Origin: Acanthopleura granulata
Lineage: Eukaryota > Mollusca > Polyplacophora > Chitonida > Chitonidae
NCBI GenBank assembly: GCA_016165875.1
Contig: JABBOT010000080.1
Location: 45,855,815 to 45,919,814 of the forward strand
DNA: 64,000 bases
Direction of reading: 5' to 3'
The position numbers and the translations under genes were made by a program. Below the pieces are notes generated by a model that was not told the origin of the DNA, did no database searches, and was given only the letters and a program-made list of their open reading frames with translations. Shown piece by piece: positions 1 to 12,300 of this stretch. Position 1 is the first letter of the stretch; each line of letters begins with the position of its first letter.

Positions 1-219
1 ACATGCAAGAGATTTGTTTTATTTATTTTTTGTATTCTTTTCTTTGGTTGTGTTTACTGTTTCATTACCTACCATGACAGCTTTTTATTTTTATCACCAT
101 TTCCCCTGTTTACTCGTTGCTGTTCTGTCTTCTTGAGAATGGCATAAAATACCTTTCAATATTAAACTGACCCAATTGTTTCCCCTCCTCCTGATGGTTT
201 ACTTACGTTTGTTCTGTAG

Positions 220-362
220 CTCACTGGGAGAGAGTTACCTGAAACAGCCAAAATTAGCAGACAAATTTCCATCAGAAAGTCCTACTAAGAAAGGCAGCGT
301 GAAGCGTGACAGTTTACTGTTAGGAAGGGTTCCCCCACCTCTACATATACCCAGCCTGCCAG
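220..362 (+). CDS. RhoGEF exon a (first visible exon), N-terminal linker
   Basis: The acceptor is gttctgtag and the donor is gtatgt at 363. The exon enters with the last base of a codon and leaves one base over. It encodes 47 full residues, rich in Ser, Pro and Lys, with no recognised domain. It may be preceded by further exons outside the window. Confidence 0.7.
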
Positions 363-3300
363 GTATGTAGCAGATTATCAAATCCTTCACACACCTGACT
401 AATTCAGCCGTTATGTAAATAGATAACAAGGGATCCATGAACTGCATTTTAACCACTGAGTTCAAACCAAAACCAAAAGTATTCAGAAAAAGACAAATAG
501 CAGTACAACTTGTTTATAGTAAACCAAGAAGTTGTATATCCATAAGAAGTTGTATATCCATAAGAAAGACATGTTCTAGTGTAAATAGCAGTACAGTTTA
601 AAGACGTGAGATGAAATAAGCTTAGTAAACACCTATATTTGTCATGAAATGTTCCTGGTTTTCAGACTCAGTCTTGGAGAAGGAGACTGTTGCGGCAGGA
701 GGTTTGACCTTGGGTCAAGGTTACCTGGATATGGAACAGGGAGAGGGCAGCACAGAGTCTGGGTAAGGTTTGGTGTTTGGTGGTGATGTCTCGCCCCACC
801 CCATAATTCTCTGCAACATCACGCCTCCTCCCACCCCATGTTTATGTAAGCTTGAGTATGAAATGTTAATTTTCTTGCAAGTAGGACTACATAATTATTG
901 TACATGTGACGTTCCAGTTAGGCTGCCCTGCTACACACACTATGAGACACCCCAGTGATGTGACAGAAATAATGGCCAAACACAAAGCAGTGTTAAACTG
1001 CGAGCAAAGAAACAAGCAAGGCCCATCTCATGACAAAACCTTTCTTCTGGTTGTGCATTCTAATGAAAGTCAAATGTGATGTACTCTATAGTCCGATATC
1101 CAGACGTTGTAAAATGTAAAACATTGTGTTTTTTGCTTTTAGGAAAATTCTGTCGATGTTGACATTTGATATCATCCATTAGTTCTGTTGTCATTTTCCA
1201 CATGTAGTATGTAACATGTATGTCTGTCTGATAGTTCTGCTGGAGCCACTGCGAGCGCCGGTGTCCCTGCCCCATTTGAAAATGTGATGGATTTCAAGAG
1301 GAAGAACAAGGACAGGCGACCTGACTCTGCTCAGGTGGATATTGTAAGAACCTGTATATACTAGTATATTTGTTTGGAAGGTAGGATGATTTCCTTCAGG
1401 AAAAATGTGAATTTCAGCACCAAAAGTAGTATTTTTCAGCATTTATTTGCCTCTAAAATTTTTGTGCAAAAAAATACGTCATTTACAGTATATATTACTG
1501 TCTTGTGATGTTGCCCTTTATGGCCATAAATAATGGGACATTAAGGTGGACAAATATGAGAGAAAGATAGACTGACATTCTGTATTGCTGTGAACATTGA
1601 AACTGCATGTAGCACAGTAACTTTACATGTACATGGGTGTCATTATCATATCCAGATGCCACCTCAGATCACACCTTTTACAGTGTAGTCATGTAGTCCA
1701 GTTTTTGCTTGGCAAAATTTTGATCGGCCATAGTATGGCCCAAGCTATGGCCGATCGAAATTTTGCCAGAGTGGGAGAGCAAATTCAGACCATTCTGTTA
1801 GCAGAAAGGCTAGTTCCATGGTGTGTTACTTAATGTTTTCATCTGATGTTGTGCTTCATCCTCCCTTAGGGGATCACCACATGTACATACTTTTTTGAGG
1901 CAGTTAATCAACCAGCAATCTGTCTATTTATTTCAGGACTTTGAACTGGAAGTGTCTGTTAGTCGGAGCCGGTACAAATCCCGGTTTGAGCGTGAGCCCC
2001 TGTACCAGTATTACAACAAAGACTACATCAAGCGACAATCCTGGCAGAGAACGCTCAGTGAAGACCCCAGCAGCCCTGCTCCAGGAAAAGGCACAGGTAA
2101 GGGATGTTTTGTTTTTTTTTAACTAAAACAGTGTTTATAAAAGTTTTGTTGGAATGAAGGTTGTATTGATGTCTCTCAGGTGACATATTTGATTGTGCTG
2201 ATACCTGCTTGAAATCGTTACACAGCCAGACTGTCCCATTGACTTTATTGGCCCTTATTACATGAATGTTAAACAAAGTGAATGCATGCTTACACTTAAA
2301 AATCTAGGTAAAATTTTGTTTGCCATATGGAAAAATTACATTAATACTATATAGGACACAGTGAGACAAATTGCTTGAGTTTATGAAATTATGGAATATG
2401 GATGAAAATTATGATAATGAACTGACCCAAGCACATGCAGAGAGTGTTGTGGTTTGTACTTATAATTTCATATTTTCTTTTCAGAAAAACCTACCCATGA
2501 GTACATTAATCCTGAAGTTACAATAACCGTATCAGTTGAAAACCAAGAGAGTAGCCTCCCTTCCCTAACAGGTGCTAATCTCCTATCCACCCTAAGCCCT
2601 AGTGGAACAGTCCACCGATCTCTGTGGAGCCAAGTGCCTGAGGCAAGGACTTTTTGTTTTTTTAGTAAAATATTGCTTAGTACCCAAGGTGTAATGTAAC
2701 TAGTGATACGAATACAAAAAACAGTTATTGTACTTGGCACTATGACAGACACCTTGAACAAGGTGATGAAAGTCAATGCACATTTAAATATTAGAACAGT
2801 TTCTGATATTTTGCAGCAGTGTTGTAAATACATGTAATATTGGCTAAAATTCTGAGTAATTTCTTATTGGGGGGAAAAAGATACAATTATCCATACAAGT
2901 AGGTTTGATCGCAGTACTATGGTTTTATAGTGAAAACAGTGGTATTCATTACATGAACTATTCGGTGGAGTTGTTGCTGCTTTAGCCACAGACTCTCGTC
3001 TCTCAGCAGCTCTGTTATCTCCCCACAGTTCTGTTGCTTCTCCACGACCCTGTTGAGTCTTCGTGGTTCTGTCATGTCTCCACAGCTCTGTTGCCTCTCC
3101 GTGGTTCTCTGCACAGTTCCATCACATCCGCTGCTCTGTTATCTCCCCACAGTTCTGTTGCTTCTCCACGACCCTGTTGAGTCTTCGTGGTTCTGTCATG
3201 TCTCCACAGCTCTGTTGCCTCTCCGTGGTTCTCTGCACAGTTCCATCACATCCGCTGCTCTGTTATCTCCCCACAGTTCTGTTGCTTCTCCACGACCCTG

Positions 3301-6300
3301 TTGAGTCTGCGTGGTTCTGTCATGTCTCCACAGCTCTTTTGCCTCTCCGTGGTTCTCTGCACAGTTCCATCACATCCGCTGCTCTGTTATCTCCCCACAG
3401 TTCTGTTGCTTCTCCTCGACCCTGTTGACTCTTCGTGGTTCTGTCATGTCTCCACAGCTCTGTTGCCTCTCCGTGGTTCTCTGCACAGTTCCATCACATC
3501 CGCTGCTCTGTTATCTCCCCACAGTTCTGTTGCTTCTCCTCGACCCTGTTGAGTCTTCGTGGTTCTGTCATGTCTCCACAGCTCTGTTGCCTCTCCGTGG
3601 TTCTCTGCACAGTTCCATCACATCCGCTGCTCTGTTATCTCCCCACAGTTCTGTTGCTTTTCCACGACCCTGTTGAGTCTTCGTGGTTCTGTCATGTCTC
3701 CACAGCTCTGTTGCCTCTCCGTGGTTCTCTGCACAGTTCCATCACATCCCCTGCTCTGTTATCTCCCCACAGTCCTGTTCTTTCACGATTCTGTCCTCTC
3801 TTCACAGTTCTGTAGTCGCGGTTTGGTTCTGTTTCCTGTCTGCAGTTCTTTTGCCATTAGGCTTTTCTGTTGTCTCTGCAGCTCTGTTTACTTATCTCTC
3901 CAGATTTATGTCACAGTTCTGCCATGCCTTAACAGTTGTGTTCTGTTTCTAAAGTTCTGTTGCCTGTCCACTGTTCTGCTACTTCCTCAGGGTTCAGGTG
4001 TCTCTCCACTCTTGTGTTGTTGCCTGTTTTTGTATCTCACTGCCCGTCATACGTACACGCTACCTCACACTTATAACCTGGTTTTGTCTGTTGTCCAGGT
4101 GGTCAGCAGTGGTGTGGCAGAAACTCTCACTCAGGATCAGAAGAAAGAACAAGAGGTTTGTTTGTGTTGTGTAGTAATGCAAATGTGTTGTGAAGGATCC
4201 TTTATTCAAACAAATGATCATCTGTATTTTGAACCCATAATCAGATTTATGGTGTGTCAACAAGCGATTCACTTGGACGGGTCAGTCCCTTAACAGATTA
4301 GGTTGTTGCGATCCCATTTTTCAGCTGCAGCTGTAAAGGAAGAGGAACAGCAAAATAAAGTACATGAGTAAAACATCAGTATCACCACTGAAATACACCA
4401 TATGTTTTATTAGATTTCTTTGCCCTGAATTAAATGCAGTTAAATATATGGTGAATTGACCTGGCTGATATATATTTACCAGTGACATCACTTGACCTGT
4501 TATACAACTTGTTATGTTAAGTTCTGGATAAAAGTCCTCTGAACTGTACACATGGAATGTATGTTTATGCATGCAAAAGGAAATATAACGTTATTAATTG
4601 AAACATATACCTCTTTTAGGTCCAGAAAAGGGTAAAGACACAGAAAGTAAGAATACACGCAGACTTACCTGTATTTTTCTGTTTTTTCCACAGGCCATGT
4701 TTGAAATCATCACCTCTGAAGCATCCTATTTCAAGAGTTTGAACGTGCTCATCAACACGTTTGTCATGTCGCCGGAACTCTGTGGAGAAATCTCTGAAAA
4801 GGCCGTCCTCACCAAACAACAGAAACATCTACTATTCTCTAATATAGGAGCCGTCCGAGATGCCAGCGAAAAGTGAGTACCATGTGCTGTGAACAAACAG
4901 ATAGTAATGGGGAACCCGTCCTGTCTGAAGTAGCTCCGGCCCAAACTGTGTAGCCTGTTGTTCATCCCTTCGTTAGTGGTGACAGTTTGTGGGCAAACTG
5001 TAAAAATAGTACTCATGTGATACACGCCACCTGGTGAATTCGGATTGGGAGTCACCATTACCTGGGAAAAGAAAAGATTCATTACCGTTAAGTTGTTATG
5101 AAGAGAAACAGATCGTGCAACTCCTACAACAGTAGTGCCCATTTGGTTTCGTTCCTGAAGGGCCAGAGATCCACATTGGTTAACAGGGATGCCTTGTCTT
5201 TTACCTGTGTTATCTGCCACTTTATAAACCATATAAACTTTATAAATCTAGAATATAGTACACATGTGTAAAGAATTCTTTTCTCTTGACTGTATGACCA
5301 CAAATTCAAAACTAAGGAACATGTTACTCTGCACGCACCAATGATTTTGAAACAACAGACAACATTTTAAGAGAATATGTGCATATGTATGTACATGTAT
5401 TTATACTTAGGTTAAGTATGACATACTTAATATTTTTTCAGTCATATAATGGCGAGCAGCACTCCCACGAACTCTATTGATAACTATTCTGTTTTCACTG
5501 TGCCACCACGAACTCTGTTGATGACTATTCTGTTTTCACTGTGCATCCATGAACTCTGTTCTTGACTGTTCTGTTTTCACTATGGCCCCATGAACTGTGT
5601 TCTTGACTGTTCTGTTTTCACTGTGCCCTCCATGAACTCTAATGAGGTTTATCCTGATGTCATTGTGCACCCATGAACTCTGTTTATGACTATTCTGTTT
5701 TCACTGTACCCCATGAACTCTGCTGATGTTTATTCTGTTTTCACTTTGCCCTCATGAACTCCGTTGATGACTATTCTGTTTTCACTGTCCCTATGAACTC
5801 TGCTGGTGTCTGTTCTGTTTTCACTGTGCCACCATGAACTGTGTTGATGACTATTCTATTTTCACTGTTCCTCCACACGCTCAGCTGGTATGTCTTCTGT
5901 TTTCAGTGTGCGCCTATGAACTCTGTTGATGACTATTCTGTTTTCACTGTACCACCATGAGCTGTGCTGATGCCTATTCTGTTTTCACTGTGTTCTCATG
6001 ATCTCTTTTGATGACTGTTCTGTTTTCACTGTGTCCCTATGAACTCTGTTGATGACCATTCTGTTTTCACTGTGTCCCTATGAACTCTGTTGATGACTAT
6101 TCTGTTTTCACTGTACCACCATGAGCTCTGTTGATGACTATTCTGTTTTCACTGTGTTCTCATGACTCTTCTGCAGGTTTTTGGCTGATCTGGAAGCTAA
6201 ATGGAATGAAAATGTTCTGATATCTGACATCAGTGACATCATCATCAAACACGCCAATGAAAACTTTGACTGCTACGTCAAGTATTGTTCAAACAAGACA

Positions 6301-9300
6301 TACCAGGACAGGACGTACTCAGATCTCTTGTGAGTACACACGGAAGATACAGGCCCAAACTAAACTTTGTGCTGTTCATTCCTGAGGAGATTTTATAATT
6401 ACATATATATATATATTATTTCAAGTGAAGTAACCCTGTAGCAAAGGTGCGAAAGTGTGATATTACTTTTGAAACTATTTGTGCTTGTATGTTAACAAGT
6501 TTCCTGATTGTAGATTAGTGTACAGTTACACTTCATTATGCTCATGCATATAAGGATGATTTGCTTTACCTCATTTGCATAATTTAAAAATTCTTCAGTT
6601 AGAACAATAAAGCCATCAAATTAGTCAAGACGATTTGATGAAAGAGAGCACTTCATCAGGAGAATCAAGGGAGCAAATTGGGGATCACTCTTGTAAAGGG
6701 ATCACTCTTGTAAAATTGAGTTTCTGTATAATGTAATCATCAAGTTAATCGTTCGTTGTGCTTCTGTGGACAGGTGATTTCTAGATTGTCTAGTTCCTCG
6801 CATTGCTCTCTCATTCCTGGTATTGTTTGCTGACAATAACTGTACATTTGGCATTGGTAGGGTCATGTGTAGAGCCTTGTGTGAAGTAACGTGCGTCATG
6901 CGTGGCAAACCTTGTGCATAACCTCTGCCACCTACAGAACTGACTACCATCATGTAATTGAGAAAGTCTTGAACAAGGCATTAAATTTCATTCAAATAGA
7001 TAAATAAATGTTTGGTGTTTCAGGAAGAACAACCCTTGGTTTAAGGAGGCCTTGATCCGGCTACAGGCGCTTCCAGAGGTCCAGGGCCTGCCCATGGCCT
7101 CCTTCTTCCTGCTGCCCATGCAGAGGATCACCCGCCTCCCGCTGCTGATGGACGGAGTCTGTCGCCATAGAGATCCAGAGCACAAGAACCACAAGCTGGC
7201 CATTCAGGCTCAGGATGCTCTCAATAAGGTAACAGTTAGTGTCATACTCAGTGCCTCGTTCCTCATGTTGTACAATCTCTTTCATAGTACCTTTCCCTCC
7301 CAACATAATGCTTGCCGTCGTCGTATAAGTGGAATATTCTTGAACAAGGCGTTAAACCCATTAAATGACTAAATAATGCCTTTCATGTTAAAAGCTCTCA
7401 CTTGGTCCAAGGACAATATAAAACTTTTGTGTGGAGAAACAAATTTTGTGAACTTTTGTGCTCATTCCTTGCAGGATTTTTTATGATTAAGTAGATGTTA
7501 TACCTGTATAGGCATTGATCTAAAGAATTGCCCCCAAAAATTTCACGTGAGAGGTAAATGAATGTAATAAAATACTACTTTTGTGCTGGAATTTACTTTG
7601 TTGTGGCAGAATATTGTTTTGAAAACACCATTTTCACAGGGATGGAACTCCATCTGGCAAATTGTGCCTCTTAGTCGCAGGCGAATTTTAGGCCATTCAC
7701 ATTGTTATCATGCCTCAAATAAATGGAAAGACTCTAGTGTTTTAGATGTGACCCTCTTGTTTTTTTTTTGCAGCTGGTGAAGAAATGTAATGAAGGTGCT
7801 AAGAGGATGGAACAAACAGAACAGTTGTGCATGATAGAAAAACAGCTTGATTTCAAGATCAAGGTAAGATTAATTTTACTGACTGAGATTAGAACATTCT
7901 TCCTTCTGACAGACATTATGAAGAACTCACCAACCAAACATGAAAAAAATTTTACAGTATGACGTTTTTTCCCATGAATTGTTATAGAAGATATGTAGAA
8001 TTTTTCAGCGTCTGGTAGTCATTATTTTTTATTTACTTTTTTGTTGTATGCTTTTTTAAAATGTTTCTGTTGTCCCTGGAGTATTTACAGTTATAACTTG
8101 TTCTGGCTTTTGTGCAGAAAGTTCCCATTGTCTCAGCATCTCGACATTTAGTGAAAGAAGGGGAGCTAACCAGAATCATTACAGACTCCAGTAGCAAGCG
8201 ACCATTTGGTAAAAACAAGCCCAGCAAGCAGTCCGTATATCTGTTCCTGTTAAATGATTTGCTGCTGGTGACCAAACGCAAGGGGTAAGAGTTACCTCCC
8301 TTCGGTGTATATTCCCCTCATTTTAACAAGATCTGTCTTAGTTAATTGCATGTAAACGCATAGAAATTATGTATGCTGTACTTGGAAGAGCATTGGTTGT
8401 TTCATGTTTGGTCAAAAACATCAATTTATCAAATAAGTAAATCAGTTGGAATTCATCCATTAGCCTGAATTAAGCAAAGACAAATGAATTGACATTTTAA
8501 ATCACCCATTTACAAAGTAAGGTGTATCGGGGGTGTGGGGAAAGACATATTCGGTCTCAGTGTCAGGGCATGGCTAGGGCTTTTTGTTAAGCTCAGCTGT
8601 CTGGTAATCTTATTAGTTTGCAATTTAGAATGAAGCACTTGCGAGGAAGCTGTCCAGATTTTCATATCTCTTGTTGAACATTGCTGCCGTTCAAATATTC
8701 ATCTATCAGAATGTAAATAATCTAGGCAGGACTTCATCACCTATTATATCTTATTTTGTTGCTAAGTGACAGTTTGTCTCTTGTTTTGCAGGGACAACCT
8801 GTTTTCTGTGATAGACTGTACCAAGCGTAATTCAGTCCATTGTGAACTGATAGAGAACCCGGACAATTTCCCACTGTTGCCGTATGGAGCTCCCAGTGGC
8901 TGCAAGAACCTGTTTCTGATGGCAATGCTGGAGAACCACGAGGGAAAGCAAGTGGAACTTGTTCTGTCATGCAATTCGCCGTGAGTACATGTACATGGTG
9001 AAACGTTCACACAGATTCTCAAAGGGTTGTCCTTGTCTGCAGTTCTAAGGTGAACGACATTGCGGCATTTAACCTCAATCAGTAAAGCATGGAATGTATA
9101 ACAAACTTTAAAATCTGAAATGTGTATAATTAGATGATCAAATGCACTTAGAGATTTCAGTATGCTTTTGATATTTATGACAATTTTTCCACATTTGCGT
9201 CTTAAACTGGAATTTTATGTCATTTTGGGGGTCTCCGTGGCTCAGGTGGTTAGCGCCCTAGCGCAGCTCAATGACCCAGAAGCCTCAAACCAGTGTGATC

Positions 9301-12300
9301 GCTGTGAGTTCATTTCCAGCTCATGCTGGCTTCCTGGCTGGTAAAAGCATTGATCAAATAAATAAATAAATATGTCATTTTGTTTGTTTCTCTGACATCT
9401 CCCCGTGTCACTGTTGTATTTTACCGTGTTTCTGATTATGGTGTTCAGGAGTGACCGCACACGCTGGATGGAGGCTGTAACCCCCAAAGCCCATGTGTCT
9501 GAGAATGAGCGCATCTATGAGGAGTGGGGTGAGTTGAGACAGATAGGCCTGAATGTCATCATAAGAACACTCTTCCTGCTGTTGGACGTTAGAGATGCAA
9601 GTGAAATGATTTGTGACTATGCTTCTGGGTGAAACCTTACCAGAAACAAATTAGGGATTATTGACAAGTAGTTGGTGTGAAACTCTTAACCCGTGATATG
9701 AAATAAAGGCTTTTATTGAAATGATATACAGCACTAGGGTTGTAGCTTAATACTACATCAGAGTTCAAGACCTCCTCAGTTCACTTACACTAAACTGAGG
9801 AAGTCATGAATTCCAATCCAACTGGCAGTGGTTTTACATTTCATCCGGAGGAGCAGTATGTCATGTGTGGATAACCGTAGATTACATATAAGTGAGGTGC
9901 AATGAATTCCTCTGCTCTCGGCTCACTTATGGACACACAGAAACCTAACATTCATCCTATTAAATGCAAGACAACTGTCTGTGTGATGTGAAAACTTAAT
10001 AAGAATAATAATTAGGATAATCAGTAATTAGAATAAATGAGTGGATTAAAAAATGTACTGTAAATGGCAGCACAGGCACAATATACACCATAACTGATTG
10101 TGTAGCTGTATAACAGAAGCATAAATTATTGTGGTTGGCTGCATGGTGACAGTGTGCTGCTTTCTGTGTTGTTTCAGATTGCCCTCAGGTTCAAGCTGTT
10201 CACAGGTACATTGCCACACAGCCTGATGAGCTTGACTTGGAGGAAGCAGATGTGGTCAATGTCTTCCGCAAAATGGCCGACGGTAAGGACATAAATGCAC
10301 ATATGTACACTGCAAGGAATTCGCATTCACACACAAATGAACCTAAGCAGTAGTCACAATTATGTAGGTTTACATTAGACAGTTTGAACTCTTTATACCA
10401 AAAACATATGTGTATTTACAGCACTGTCAATCCTGTTCCATTTTTGCCTGATAATTTAACTCCAGATCTGGCAGTGTGAAAAATTCAGTTCTATTGTTTG
10501 TCACCCTGGCACTGAAGTGGAAGAGGGACTCAGAAATGCTGTTTTTCTTTGACTTTGTATCTGTTCCATCTGCATTCAAAGGATTTTTTTCAAACTTAGG
10601 AAGTTCATTCTATGAATCCACTTGAGAGCCACTGTCATAAATGTTATTCTACAGCACAATGCCTACATGTGAATTGAACTTTTTTACAATACCTGGTCTC
10701 CTGGAAACATGCTTCTTGGCACAGGACCAACTAGGTGTGCAGCTTGCTGTTCGACTGAAAATAACTTACAGGAAATCACTTGTTCTTGATCCAGTACTGA
10801 GGTTGGATTTAATTTCTGTATTGCCGCTCAGTGATTCAGTGTGTGTGTTAAAGGAGAATACGGGAAGTATATTGTAGTGAAAAGAGTAAGGTTTGAACAT
10901 TTAAAAAACACCATCTGATAATCGCTTAGAAGTTCCGTAAAGAACACATACTTCATTGCTGTAAGCTCACGTAGCTTTCGGAAGACGTAGACATTTTACT
11001 GGCCTGATTCTGCTTAATTGGCGGGCATGTTCGATCTCCGGCAGTGAAATGTCAAGCCGGGCCCCTTCCCCTCTGTATTTGATGTGCTGTTTGTGCCGCC
11101 AGAATCGGCACACTGTGGCATCCTACAAGCTCTTTGTTCTTGATGGTGCACTGACCAAACAAGAGGCAGCAGTAAACTCTCATTCGCATCCGTGTATGAT
11201 TAGCGTTATGTACATTCAAAAGGGGGAATGGCAATAATTTAAGGGCCCGATTCATGTCATGCGCTGTTATCAGACTTTACATGATCCTGTGTTCTCAGTG
11301 ATCAAGATTATTTTCATGGTTACATACCCTTTAATAAGGAGGTATTTGTTATTCGAGATCGAGTGTGTGTCATATCTTAAATCTTATATACGTTAAAATT
11401 TCTTGCCTGGTATCTAAATAATTCAAAGAAAAATTTGATGGTCGTTTTTATGGCTCTATTGGTGAGAATCGCCAACTTAAGGTGTTATTTTAAAATTCTG
11501 ACATTCATCGCAACCCTGAAAATCGCCTCAGATCTCTGAACTCTAAATCTACGGAACTGCTTTTAATGAGTTCCGCACTCGCATCACGCAAACTTACCTG
11601 TGTTCAAAAAGTGACAACGAAAATTTGTATGCCCTTCCCATTTGTATTATGAAGCTTTGTATTGCAACCTGCAAATGGCAATGAAAACGTCTTAGTTTTC
11701 AAGATGTTTTGCACACCAGAACAAGAATTTTAGGAACAAGAGTAGGTTAGAAGACTTTTCAAAATGCCAGCGAACTGTGTGCTGTTTGGTACATGTGAAG
11801 TTTTCACAGCTAATGTGACCACAGCACTGCCAGTAAATCAGTTTCATATGTAAAGGTAGTGAATTAAGAAGATGGATTTGAGATTCAACTGGAAAATGAC
11901 ATAGAAATGACCAAGAAATGTGAGTTGGAATGCCACTTACGTCCATCAACTTTGAGTTCAAAGATTTACAGCGATTTTTTTTTAGTATGGGTGATGGACT
12001 CAGGGTTGTGATGGATGTCAGAAAATGTCAGAATTTCAGATGGAGTATCAATTGCACATAAATAACCATAACACCGAAAATACTGCGTGGACATTAATAC
12101 ATAAACCCGTTTCGGAGAGAGCACATTTCACGCTCTCTAGAAATGTATAACATATCACAATTTAGTTTTTTTTTCATCTGCATATCCTGCAGTGCACATG
12201 TGAAAATTGCAACCGCAAGTGCTCACCCCTGAGGAACCATTTTGTTTGAGGTCCGTGACCAGACCTAATAGCACAAACAAGGAGATAAACAACTGTTAAA

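Noticed and set aside
3559..4293. 244-codon open frame, the longest in the window
   Set aside because: It is a read-through of the 124-bp minisatellite and degenerate sequence beyond it, and overlaps a real exon of the RhoGEF gene in the same region. The repeat period rotates the frame, so similar frames appear in every unit.
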